Source of the DNA: Tepidisphaeraceae bacterium
Lineage (GTDB): Bacteria > Planctomycetota > Phycisphaerae > Tepidisphaerales > Tepidisphaeraceae
Length of the DNA stretch: 9,171 bases
Assembly (NCBI GenBank): GCA_025450555.1
Contig: JANWHF010000151.1
Coordinates: forward strand, 1-9,171
Direction: 5' to 3'
This document shows, one piece after another, positions 1 through 6,516 of the stretch (position 1 is its first letter; each line of letters begins with the position of its first letter). The translations under genes and the position numbers were made by a program. A model generated the notes under the pieces. The model was not told the origin of the DNA and did no database searches. It saw only the letters and a list, made by a program, of their open reading frames with translations.

Positions 1-1745
1 GCTCCGAGTCGAACGGATACAGTCTCGGCGGCGCTCTTCTTTCCGGATTGCAGAACGGTGCGGATCGGCGGAATTGCCCTTAATTCAAGCGGATCGAATT
101 CGATCAAGGCTCCTGGCACATCAGTCGTTCTCGTACTTGATGTGTACAAAGGGAATTCAGCCGGCTGGCGAATCAGCAAATTGAAAACACGATCCGGCAT
201 CTGCACCGATTGCCCCTCTTCAACACCCGCTGGCAACAGACAGACCGCCATTGAACGGGTATTTTGATTGGGGGAATCGGCGGTGCCCCCTTCGACGCCA
301 ATATAGTAGGAATGCGCAAGGCCACCGCTGATGCGTGTGCCCTTGCCGCGCCGAACAAGGCCGAAGTAGGCGGCTCCGCGCGCAACCGCCAGATCGAGAC
401 GGTCGGCTTTCAGAACAGTCGGCTTCCATGGTCGCTTGGTCGTCGTCGCGAACCAATCCGATATGGCTTCCAGCAGACGTTTCCGCAACACCGGCGATTC
501 AAAAAGCCCGCCGTTGAATAGCACCAGGTCCGGCCGGGCCGGATCATGTTTTCCTGAGGCTGGGTGCCCTTCTTCCAATCCCGAATTACGGTGCGCGATG
601 AGAAATTGAGCCAGATGTCGCGTGATTGCGGGATCGGATGCATACGGAAGGCCAAATTCCTGGAACCCGGATCGTCGGGCAATGGGTGCCTCTTCAAGCT
701 CCACGGACGGAAGAAATCCGTTCAGCACCAGCTCCGCGATTTCCTCGCGCGTGACCTTAATTTGTGTCGAGCCACCGATCAGTTTCGATCCGCTTGCCGC
801 GACGTGAACCGTTGCTTTCTCCGGAGCATCATCGCCCAGAAGAGTCTCTTTGATTTGCCGACAGCTTCGTACGAGCGGCCCCCATTGGCGCGGCGTCAGT
901 GCCCGATCTCCACCCACCTTCTTTTCAATGTAATGAGCGATTGCCAGGTCGATATTGTCGCCACCGAGGATCAGATGCTCTCCGACAGCGATGCGATGAA
1001 ACAGAATCGAATCATCATTTGCAGGGCGTACGCGAATAAGGGTGAAATCGGATGTTCCTCCGCCCACGTCGCAGACCAGAATCTTCTGGCCCGCCTTGAC
1101 GCGTTTGTCCCAATCCGACTGCTGCGCATCGATCCACGCATAAAACGCCGCCTGCGGCTCTTCGAGCAGAACGACGTGAGCGAGTCCCGCGTCACGGGCA
1201 GCTTGCAAGGTCAATTCGCGCGCTACTTCGTCAAACGATGCCGGCACACAGAGAACCACTTCCTGCGACGCCATATCGGCGTTAGGAAACTGGCCGTTCC
1301 ATGCTGCGCGAACGTGAGACAGGTACCGCGCGCTCACCTGCACAGGTGATAGACGCTGTGTATCGGATGCGCCATGCCATGGAAGCAACCCGGCGGTGCG
1401 GTCTACGCCGGAATGTGAAAGCCATGATTTGGCAGAAACAACAAGCCGGCCGGGCACCGATGAACCATGATCGCGCGCGAAGGTGCCGACCACAAAATTC
1501 GGATCTTCCAAGCTCCATGGCAGTCGCAAAGCCGCTTGCGGGAATTCACCTTTTGCCGCTTCGTAGTGAAAGGAAGGCAACGTGGCGCGCGATTCGACGA
1601 CTCCGGGCGCCGTCAGTTGCGGGATCGGGAAATCCCTCACCTCATGCTTTCCTTGAGCTGTATCAATGTACGCCACCGCCGAATTCGTCGTGCCCAAATC
1701 GATGCCGATCAGATACCGGCTCTGAATCTCCTTTTCGGCTTTCAC
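1..1745 (-). CDS. Hsp70-family (DnaK-like) ATPase, partial at the left edge
   Basis: The reading frame is open for 581 codons from a GTG at 1745 to the window edge, so the C-terminus is missing. An in-frame TAA at 1755-1757 leaves this GTG as the natural start; its ribosome site is weak. Seen in the translation: phosphate-1 loop IGIDLGTTNSAVAY (residues 13-26), VVLCVPASFDEVARE (163-177), EEPQAAFYAW (195-204), phosphate-2 loop LVCDVGGGTSDFTLI (223-237), GGDNIDLAIA (261-270), and an adenosine-like motif LFNGGLFESPVL (409-420). These define the actin-like ATPase fold of Hsp70. It is not canonical DnaK: the adenosine motif reads FNGG instead of the usual GGSTR type, and extra segments occur around 100-150 and 280-400. 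It resembles the divergent Hsp70 proteins that in several phyla sit beside a DUF2760 protein, a resemblance recalled and not tested. The partner gene would lie outside the window. Probable role: ATP-driven cytoplasmic chaperone with unknown clients. It may be co-transcribed with the epimerase gene 54 bp upstream. Confidence 0.9.
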   Translation of the reverse strand, partial: MKAEKEIQSRYLIGIDLGTTNSAVAYIDTAQGKHEVRDFPIPQLTAPGVVESRATLPSFHYEAAKGEFPQAALRLPWSLEDPNFVVGTFARDHGSSVPGRLVVSAKSWLSHSGVDRTAGLLPWHGASDTQRLSPVQVSARYLSHVRAAWNGQFPNADMASQEVVLCVPASFDEVARELTLQAARDAGLAHVVLLEEPQAAFYAWIDAQQSDWDKRVKAGQKILVCDVGGGTSDFTLIRVRPANDDSILFHRIAVGEHLILGGDNIDLAIAHYIEKKVGGDRALTPRQWGPLVRSCRQIKETLLGDDAPEKATVHVAASGSKLIGGSTQIKVTREEIAELVLNGFLPSVELEEAPIARRSGFQEFGLPYASDPAITRHLAQFLIAHRNSGLEEGHPASGKHDPARPDLVLFNGGLFESPVLRKRLLEAISDWFATTTKRPWKPTVLKADRLDLAVARGAAYFGLVRRGKGTRISGGLAHSYYIGVEGGTADSPNQNTRSMAVCLLPAGVEEGQSVQMPDRVFNLLIRQPAEFPLYTSSTRTTDVPGALIEFDPLELRAIPPIRTVLQSGKKSAAETVSVRLG

Positions 1746-1799
1746 GCAATTACTTTAGGCAAAGCGATTGGGACAAACGGGAATGAACATCGGAGGTAA

Positions 1800-2768
1800 T
1801 CATGCGGGCAGCAGCTTCTCCTGACGCATCCACTCGATGAATCGGGCAAGGCCTTGCTCGATGTTTACTGTGGGATTGTAGTTCAGCAGCTTTCGTGCTT
1901 TGGTGATGTCGGCATAGGTAATTAATGGCTCGCTGGGAGGCGTAGGAACTTCGACAATCTTTGCACGCTTGGACAACAGCTTTTCCAGAGTCTGGACAAA
2001 CGTAAGATTGTCGACCGGCGAACTGCAGCCGAGGTTAATGATCTCATATTCAAAGCGCGCATCGAGCGCGGCAATGAATCCTGAAACAATATCGTCGATG
2101 TAAGTCCAATCGCGCTGAAGTCGGCCGCCGTTGTAGAGTGTCAGAGTCTCGCCAGCCAAAATCATCTGCGACCATTTCCATGGCATCATGTCGGGCCGGC
2201 CATGAGGCCCGTACACATTGAAAAATCGCACGACGGTAATCGGGAGTTTCCAGATGTGATGGTAAGCATGTGCCATCACTTCCATGGCCCGCTTGCTTGC
2301 GGGATACGGAGCCAAGGGTCGATCAGCCGGTGCCGTTTCTAGAAAAGGCACCGGTGTGTCCGAACCATAGAGAGAACCGGTCGAGGCAAGAACCATCCGA
2401 GGATTACCCGCCTGCCGGGCGGCATCCATCAGATTCATGGTTCCCTGAACGTTTACCGTACCATAAATGAGCGGGTGTTCGACGCTGTATCGCACGGCGG
2501 CCATGGCCGCCAGGTGCGCAATGGCATCAGGCTTATGTTGACCGATGATTCTCAGCATCGCATCTGCATCGCGCAGATCGGCTTCGATGAAGGTAAAGTC
2601 CGGCTGGGGTCGCAGGTCCGCGAGATGGCGGTGCTTGTGGACGATCGGGTAATAGTCATTGAAATTATCGATTCCAATGACGCGGTCGCCTCGAGCAAGC
2701 AGCGCGCGAGACAGGCGACTCCCGATGAAGCCTGCCGCTCCTGTGACCAATATAGACTGCTTCGACAT
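1800..2768 (-). CDS. NAD-dependent sugar-nucleotide epimerase, UDP-glucuronate 4-epimerase-like (extended SDR)
   Basis: This 322-residue protein has the length and motifs of extended short-chain dehydrogenases acting on nucleotide sugars. The NAD-binding glycine motif TGAAGFIGS is at 9-17. The acidic residue for the adenosine ribose lies in GIDNFNDYY (32-40, D34). The catalytic region is S129-T130 before LYG, with YPASK (Y155, K159). RFFNVYGPHG (181-190) and RDWTYIDDIV (219-228) are typical of the UDP-glucuronate 4-epimerase/GalE group. NDYY and VRYSVEHP point to the UDP-glucuronate epimerase branch, which makes UDP-galacturonate for polysaccharide or LPS. Substrate cannot be settled from sequence, and the usual AAQAGVRYS is AAMAAVRYS here (87-95). 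The ATG at 2768 is preceded by GGGAGAGA (2780-2773), a good ribosome site. The gene is divergent from the DNA-binding protein gene at 3005 and is followed after 54 bp by the Hsp70 gene. Confidence 0.9.
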   Translation of the reverse strand: MSKQSILVTGAAGFIGSRLSRALLARGDRVIGIDNFNDYYPIVHKHRHLADLRPQPDFTFIEADLRDADAMLRIIGQHKPDAIAHLAAMAAVRYSVEHPLIYGTVNVQGTMNLMDAARQAGNPRMVLASTGSLYGSDTPVPFLETAPADRPLAPYPASKRAMEVMAHAYHHIWKLPITVVRFFNVYGPHGRPDMMPWKWSQMILAGETLTLYNGGRLQRDWTYIDDIVSGFIAALDARFEYEIINLGCSSPVDNLTFVQTLEKLLSKRAKIVEVPTPPSEPLITYADITKARKLLNYNPTVNIEQGLARFIEWMRQEKLLPA

Positions 2769-2772
2769 TCAA

Positions 2773-2780
2773 TCTCTCCC
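2773..2780 (-). promoter_or_regulatory. Ribosome binding site of the epimerase gene
   Basis: On the minus strand GGGAGAGA lies four bases before the ATG at 2768-2766. It is a purine-rich Shine-Dalgarno-like site and supports that start. Confidence 0.55.
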
Positions 2781-2898
2781 ACGGTTCGCCGCCAGAGTTT
2801 CCGCGAACGCGAATCCGTGCAATCGGTGAGTCTAAGAGCGCCTTTGCGCGCATTCAAGTCAGCCCGAGATGGTTTGGTGCCGACCCATCAACGAAAGA

Positions 2899-2920
2899 GT
2901 CTCACTAAGAAAAATGAGAC
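2899..2920. repeat. Inverted repeat GTCTCA-N10-TGAGAC upstream of the promoter
   Basis: A perfect 6-bp inverted repeat has arms at 2899-2904 and 2915-2920 and an A-rich 10-base spacer. It ends five bases before the -35 box at 2926. The related palindrome GAGTCTC occurs at 2897-2903 and again at 2994-3000, inside the ribosome site region of the downstream gene. This is a candidate operator; regulation is inference. Confidence 0.4.
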
Positions 2921-2925
2921 AGACA

Positions 2926-2955
2926 TTGCACTTTCTAACAGTCCTCCCTTATAAC
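2926..2955 (+). promoter_or_regulatory. Sigma-70-like promoter for the gene at 3005
   Basis: TTGCAC (2926-2931) matches the -35 consensus at five of six positions. TATAAC (2950-2955) matches the -10 consensus at five of six. The spacer is 18 bases. The predicted start near 2962 would give a leader of about 43 bases with AGGAG (2992-2996) eight bases before the ATG. This is the clearest promoter in the window. Confidence 0.6.
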
Positions 2956-2991
2956 AGGCCCAGGTAAGGGGTAGTTCGTTTCATACAGGAC

Positions 2992-2996
2992 AGGAG
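2992..2996 (+). promoter_or_regulatory. Ribosome binding site of the gene at 3005
   Basis: AGGAG lies eight bases before the ATG at 3005. It is the best Shine-Dalgarno in the window and fixes this start. Confidence 0.65.
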
Positions 2997-3004
2997 TCTC
3001 TTTC

Positions 3005-3535
3005 ATGCTCGCAAGTGCATCATCACTTAATCTCGTACAGCTTATCGAAGCGCTCCAGGAGCAGGAGCAGCGGTATCAGGAAGCGTCGGACGCTCTCAAT
3101 AGGACGTTGCGCGACCAGGCCGACCAGCAACGAGCGGTCGGCTCCGAAATCTCGCGAACGCTCAACCAGATCAGCGGCATGCTCGCTGGGTTAGTGGGCG
3201 GCGCATCGTCACAACCGGCACGCAGCGCACCGCCCGCGGCGCGACGGCCGGGACGTCCGCCCGGGTCTGGGTCGGCTTCGGCTTCGGCACCTGCAGCGTC
3301 GGCAGCACCACGCCGCCGCGGTCGGCGAAGCAGGTTTGGCACCACCGGAAATGAATCGGTCTTGGCATTCGTGCGGGAACATGGCAACCCGACCTCTGCC
3401 GAACTGACTGCGCACTGGAATTCTGAAGGGCGCGGCGGGAAGGTCGAGAATACGCTTGGCCCGCTGGTCCGCGCTAAGAAGCTCAAGCGATCACCCAATC
3501 CGAATGGTCGCGGAAGCCGCTATACCATCGCCTGA
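3005..3535 (+). CDS. Small DNA-binding protein: coiled coil, AT-hook-like motif, winged-helix-like C-terminus
   Basis: I do not recognise a named family for this 176-residue protein. Residues 8-63 are rich in Gln, Glu, Leu and Arg and look like an amphipathic coiled-coil oligomerisation segment. Residues 64-112 are a low-complexity Ala/Ser/Pro/Arg linker holding RRPGRPPG (80-87), whose GRP core resembles an AT-hook, and a basic cluster PRRRGRRSR (102-110). Residues 115-176 look like a winged helix: SVLAFVREHG, TSAELTAHW, a putative recognition helix KVENTLGPLVRAKKLKR (146-162), then NPNGRGSRYTIA (165-176) as a wing. The architecture suggests a nucleoid-associated protein or transcription factor that oligomerises and bridges DNA, a role like H-NS in outline but without evident homology. 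It stands alone with a strong promoter and ribosome site, converging on the DUF4038 pseudogene. It could equally be a local autoregulator. Confidence 0.85.
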   Translation: MLASASSLNLVQLIEALQEQEQRYQEASDALNRTLRDQADQQRAVGSEISRTLNQISGMLAGLVGGASSQPARSAPPAARRPGRPPGSGSASASAPAASAAPRRRGRRSRFGTTGNESVLAFVREHGNPTSAELTAHWNSEGRGGKVENTLGPLVRAKKLKRSPNPNGRGSRYTIA

Positions 3536-3574
3536 ATAGGTCGATTGGCTTTGACAATCGAATCTTGATGGAGC

Positions 3575-3609
3575 CCCGCCACGGTAGTCTCTCGACCTAT
3601 CGTGGCGGG
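3575..3609. terminator. Long hairpin at the convergent gene junction
   Basis: CCCGCCACGGTAG (3575-3587) pairs with CTATCGTGGCGGG (3597-3609), 13 pairs including one G-T, around a nine-base loop. It lies 40 bp after the stop of the gene at 3005 and covers the last codons and stop of the minus-strand DUF4038 remnant. On the plus strand it is followed only by TGTGTTTCC, a poor U-tract, and the minus strand lacks a T-run. It may act as a two-way transcription barrier or RNA-end stabiliser. A smaller stem, TCGATTG/CAATCGA (3541-3547, 3555-3561), precedes it. Confidence 0.55.
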
Positions 3610-4341
3610 TGTGTTTCCAGAACCAGCACCCAATCGGAATTTCCTGGGCCGTCGGCATTGTCACCGGGAGTTGTCAACTGTCGTTTGCCCGTGTTTGGAA
3701 GCGGTGCATCGCCAACGGGTTGAAACTTTCCATTGGACGGGTCATACCAGCGGGCAATTGCCGGTCCTGAAAGCTTGGTGAGATCGAACGTGATGGTGCG
3801 CGCGCCGGGGATGTAAGCCATCGCAACCGAACCATCAGGCGTTCGCGCTGCGCTCAAGCAGTCAAACTTTCCAAAGGTGCCGATGCCGTCTGTCACAAAC
3901 GTGTGATCCTGATCCGGCACCAGTTCATACCATTTGCGCGGCTCAAACAGCGCCTGGACATATTCCATCTGGATCGCTCCGGGCGTGTCGAGCTGTTTCT
4001 TCCAACCGGTCAGGAATGGCCACGTATATTTATTGCCATAGAGTTGACCCGTCGCGCCGCAGAGATCTGAAGAGTACTCCTGCATTCGCAACTGATGCGG
4101 CGTGCCAAGCTGCGCGCCGCTCAAATGCTCGAATTCATAACTCGATTCCATCATGAACGCCGGAATGCGATGATCGGTTTTGCGGTTGTAGTCTTTGAGG
4201 ACCGGGAGATAGACGGGGTTGTTGATCGACGAGATAGCGGCCGGTAGGGCCGGTTTTGAGCGGGTACTTCGGCGCTCCAAACGAAGAGATCGCTGCAACC
4301 GCGACCAAAACGATGAAGGCTGACGCAAATGCTTTCAACAT
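3597..4341 (-). pseudogene. Internally deleted, frameshifted DUF4038 (apiosidase-like) secreted glycoside hydrolase
   Basis: Two reading frames carry the two ends of one protein. The first starts at ATG 4341, with AAGGG at 4353-4349 as ribosome site. It encodes a Sec-type signal peptide (MLKAFASAFIVLVAVAAISS) and then PLKTGPTGRYLVDQ, the usual opening of the DUF4038 domain. Near 4215-4227 it changes to the other frame. That frame reads VYLPVLKDYNRKTDHRIPAF, ESSYEFEHLSGAQ, RMQEYSSDLCGATGQLYGN and FLTGWKKQLDTPGA. This is the C-terminal part of a DUF4038 barrel, followed by a putative collagen-binding-type beta domain (WYELVPDQDHTF, MAYIPGARTITFDL, ARWYDPSNGKF) ending at TAG 3599-3597. Most of the TIM barrel is absent and the junction is out of frame, so translation from 4341 would give only about 68 residues. 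A 243-codon open frame (4328-3597) exists, but its first 35 or so residues are out-of-frame signal-peptide sequence. Family assignment comes from remembered motifs. Confidence 0.7.
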
Positions 4342-4432
4342 GATCCTTCCCTTGGTCGGCGCTCGGTCGACATGTTCCACGAGTGCGACTGCTTATGACA
4401 AGAAGAAATGGAGCTAGGTGCAGATGAGAAAA

Positions 4433-4505
4433 TGAGCCGGCTGGGACTCGAACCCAGGACCCTCGCATTAAAAGTGCGATGCTCTACCTACTGAGCTACC
4501 GGCTC
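4433..4505 (-). tRNA. tRNA-Lys (anticodon TTT)
   Basis: The minus strand folds into a perfect 73-base cloverleaf: acceptor GAGCCGG/CCGGCTC with discriminator A, D stem GCTC/GAGC, anticodon stem TCGCA/TGCGA with loop CTTTTAA (anticodon TTT), five-base variable loop GGGTC, and T stem CTGGG/CCCAG with loop TTCGAGT. CCA is not encoded; TTTTCTC follows the discriminator base. The gene is divergent from recO. The 91 bp between its 3' end and the DUF4038 remnant hold nothing else I can support. Confidence 0.97.
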
Positions 4506-4517
4506 AAATGCGCCTGA

Positions 4518-4547
4518 TTGTCGGGCGCGCGGATGAAGCACTATAGG
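4518..4547 (+). promoter_or_regulatory. Possible weak promoter towards recO
   Basis: TTGTCG (4518-4523) and TATAGG (4542-4547), 18 bases apart, each match consensus at four to five positions. The -10 box overlaps that of the opposing tRNA promoter. This is only a candidate; no better plus-strand promoter is visible upstream of recO. Confidence 0.25.
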
Positions 4548-4567
4548 CATTTCACCGGCCCGCTCAA
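4540..4567 (-). promoter_or_regulatory. Promoter of the tRNA-Lys gene
   Basis: On the minus strand TTGAGC (4567-4562) is the -35 box and TATAGT (4545-4540, five of six consensus) the -10 box, with a 16-base spacer. Transcription would begin near 4533, about 28 bases before the mature tRNA 5' end. The following sequence is G+C rich, as is common at stable-RNA promoters. Confidence 0.5.
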
Positions 4568-4621
4568 GACCGGCAGGTAGATCATGACTTGAGCTTACCC
4601 CGCTCCTATCATGCCACGTCC

Positions 4622-5389
4622 ATGGCGATGGTTCGCGATTATTGCATCTGCGTCGGCAAAGTCGAATACAGCGAAACATCGCAGATTTTGAATCTGTTTT
4701 CCCGCGATCACGGGCTGGTGCGCGTCATCGCGAAGGGCGCCCATCGTCGGACCAAGGCCGGTGCGAGCAGATTTGACGGAGGCATTGATCTGCTCGATGG
4801 CGGCGACGCGGTCTTCAGCTTCGATCCGGCTCGTGAGCTTGTGCCATTGACCGAATGGAGCCTGACGGAAGGCCGGCTCGATCTCCGTAAGAATTTGCGG
4901 GCGATCTATCTCGGGCTCTATGCGGCTGAGCTGGTGAGCCGGCTATTTGAAGAGCATGACCCGCATCGCGAGGTGTTTGATCGGCTTTCCGGCGTTCTTA
5001 TGGAACTCAGCACCGCGCGCCTTGAAGAAGCTTTCCTTTCTTTTGAATTGGATCTGCTGAAGGAAAGCGGCTATTTGCCGGAACTGTTTTCCTGCGTCGA
5101 GTGCGGCATCAGGATGGACGGGATCGGATTGTCTTTCTTTTCCCCCGATCGCGGCGGCGTGATTTGCGGACGCTGCGAAAGTGCGATCCCCGACCGCCAG
5201 CAACTGGACGGCCGGCTCCTCCGATTGCTTCAGGGAATTCTTCGACTGCCGCGGGGAGAGATGTCGGTCCTCCGGCTGCCTCGACTCACACGGCATCAGA
5301 CCGATCCAATCAATTCAATGCTGGTTGCGCATATCGAGCATCGGCTTGGCAAGCGCCTTCGCCTGCCCAAATATATGCTTGGCCGATAA
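4622..5389 (+). CDS. recO: DNA repair protein RecO
   Basis: RecO works with RecR, and often RecF, to load RecA onto SSB-coated single-stranded DNA and to anneal strands. From ATG 4622 the protein has 255 residues, normal for the family. The N-terminal OB fold shows RDYCICVGKVEYSETSQIL (5-23) and VRVIAKGAHRR (33-43). The middle is helical (LYAAELVSRLFEEHDPH, 99-115). A zinc-binding site has C158 and C161 (CVEC) and C182 and C185 (CGRC), with the family-typical FFSPDRGGVIC between them. The C-terminus ends in HRLGKRLRLPKYML, as in other RecO proteins. ATG 4628 is an equally plausible start and a TTG at 4589 would add 11 residues. No Shine-Dalgarno decides; I chose 4622 because conserved sequence begins just after it. 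The next gene starts 47 bp downstream on the same strand, so co-transcription is likely. Confidence 0.93.
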   Translation: MAMVRDYCICVGKVEYSETSQILNLFSRDHGLVRVIAKGAHRRTKAGASRFDGGIDLLDGGDAVFSFDPARELVPLTEWSLTEGRLDLRKNLRAIYLGLYAAELVSRLFEEHDPHREVFDRLSGVLMELSTARLEEAFLSFELDLLKESGYLPELFSCVECGIRMDGIGLSFFSPDRGGVICGRCESAIPDRQQLDGRLLRLLQGILRLPRGEMSVLRLPRLTRHQTDPINSMLVAHIEHRLGKRLRLPKYMLGR

Positions 5390-5436
5390 TCCGGGGCCGT
5401 TGTGGGGCGCGCGCGAATCAATACAATCCGCCAGTC

Positions 5437-6516
5437 ATGGCACGATGCCTTCTGCTGATCTCGGCATTTCTCGGGCTTTCTGTCTCCACGACGTTTGGGC
5501 AATCCCAGACCTGGGAATATCGCCATGGCCAATGGATTCAGACTCAGACGCGCCAGCCAACACTGCGCCCTTCCACGCAGCCAGTTGCGAACCCGATTCT
5601 CGATCGGGCTCAGCAACTGCTCGATGCCCGTAATGGGGAAAAGGTGCACGACCTTGTCCTCGATTGGCTCAAATCTCATCCGAATGCGCCTGATCGCGAT
5701 CGTGGCCTGCTGATGCTGGCACAATGCTATTTTCTCAACGGCGACCGAATCTGGAGCTTTTACCAGTGCGACGAACTGCTGGATAAATATCCCGACAGCC
5801 GGCTGTTTTTCCCGGCGCTCGAGCTTCAATATCGCGTCGCGGACGACTTTCTCAACGGCTACAAGAAGAAGTTCCTCGGCCTTCCCATCATGTCGATGGA
5901 GGATGAGGCGATTGAAATGCTCTTTCGGATTCAGGAGCGATCGCCCGGTTCGCCGATCGCCGAGCAGGCCCTTCTGCGCACCGCCGATTACTACTACCAC
6001 ACATCCCAATTCGATCTGGCTGCCGATGCTTACGGCGCATTCGCCCGTAGTTACGCACGAAGTCCGCAAGTGCCGCGCGTGCTTCTGCAGCAGGCCTTTG
6101 CGACACTCGCGCAATTCAGGGGCGCTCGATATGATGCGACGCCGCTGATTGACTCCCGGGCCATGTTTCGTGACATCATCGAACGGTATCCGCGAATGGC
6201 CCAGGATGAAGCGTTACCTGCCTTCATCGACCGCATCGACAATACGCTGGCCGCAAAGATGTATATCGATGCCGATTTTTATCGCCGAACCAACCAGCCG
6301 CGGGCGGCGGTGTTCATGTATCGCACACTGATCAAGACGTATCCGAATTCCAGGGACGCAGCCGTGGCGCAGCGGGATTTGCAGAAGTTTCCTGCCTGGG
6401 CCTTGGCGGAGCCGCCCCCTCCGGCCGCGACGCTTCCGCCTCCGACGACACAGCCAGATTTACCGACCGGCCCTTCGCTGCCCCCCACCGTTGCTCCTTT
6501 GCGGAGGCCTCAATGA
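5437..6516 (+). CDS. BamD-like tetratricopeptide-repeat protein, exported
   Basis: This 359-residue protein begins with a Sec signal peptide (MARCLLLISAFLGLSVSTTFG, 1-21). Helical TPR-like repeats follow: around 54-80, 86-120 (GLLMLAQCYFLNGDRIWSFYQ), 153-170, 174-207 (AEQALLRTADYYYHTSQFDL), 213-250 and 272-305. Phrases such as LLDKYPDS, IIERYPR and LIKTYPNS mark repeat ends as in the BamD/YfiO family, whose members are outer-membrane lipoproteins of the beta-barrel assembly machine. It differs from classic BamD: it is longer, ends in a Pro/Thr-rich tail (325-359), and has no lipobox cysteine at the cleavage site, so it may be periplasmic. The ATG at 5437 is chosen because the frame upstream overlaps recO and has no signal peptide. 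Its stop overlaps the lptE-like start (ATGA, 6513-6516), implying translational coupling and a shared envelope role. A general TPR scaffold is the alternative. Confidence 0.8.
   Translation: MARCLLLISAFLGLSVSTTFGQSQTWEYRHGQWIQTQTRQPTLRPSTQPVANPILDRAQQLLDARNGEKVHDLVLDWLKSHPNAPDRDRGLLMLAQCYFLNGDRIWSFYQCDELLDKYPDSRLFFPALELQYRVADDFLNGYKKKFLGLPIMSMEDEAIEMLFRIQERSPGSPIAEQALLRTADYYYHTSQFDLAADAYGAFARSYARSPQVPRVLLQQAFATLAQFRGARYDATPLIDSRAMFRDIIERYPRMAQDEALPAFIDRIDNTLAAKMYIDADFYRRTNQPRAAVFMYRTLIKTYPNSRDAAVAQRDLQKFPAWALAEPPPPAATLPPPTTQPDLPTGPSLPPTVAPLRRPQ

Noticed and set aside
564..1349. 261-codon open frame on the plus strand
   Set aside because: It lies opposite the Hsp70 gene, whose motifs are clear on the minus strand. 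Its translation has no recognisable domain.
1301..1786. 161-codon plus-strand open frame
   Set aside because: Antisense to the Hsp70 N-terminus, Arg-rich without domain signal; a shadow of the real gene.
1755..1790. 11-codon minus-strand mini-ORF (MFIPVCPNRFA) just before the Hsp70 start
   Set aside because: No ribosome site and no attenuator-like structure, so no support for an upstream regulatory peptide.
3076..3498. 140-codon minus-strand open frame
   Set aside because: Antisense to the DNA-binding protein gene, which has a promoter, a ribosome site and a sensible domain layout.
4341..4505. tRNA-Lys next to a broken gene as an integration site
   Set aside because: No integrase, no repeated copy of the tRNA 3' end and no mobile-element gene are visible. 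Adjacency alone is not evidence of an attachment site.
5101..5436. Upstream extension of the BamD-like frame into recO
   Set aside because: This part overlaps recO in another frame and has no signal peptide. The ATG at 5437 begins a clear one.
5296..6114. 272-codon minus-strand open frame
   Set aside because: Antisense to recO and the BamD-like gene, with no recognisable motifs.
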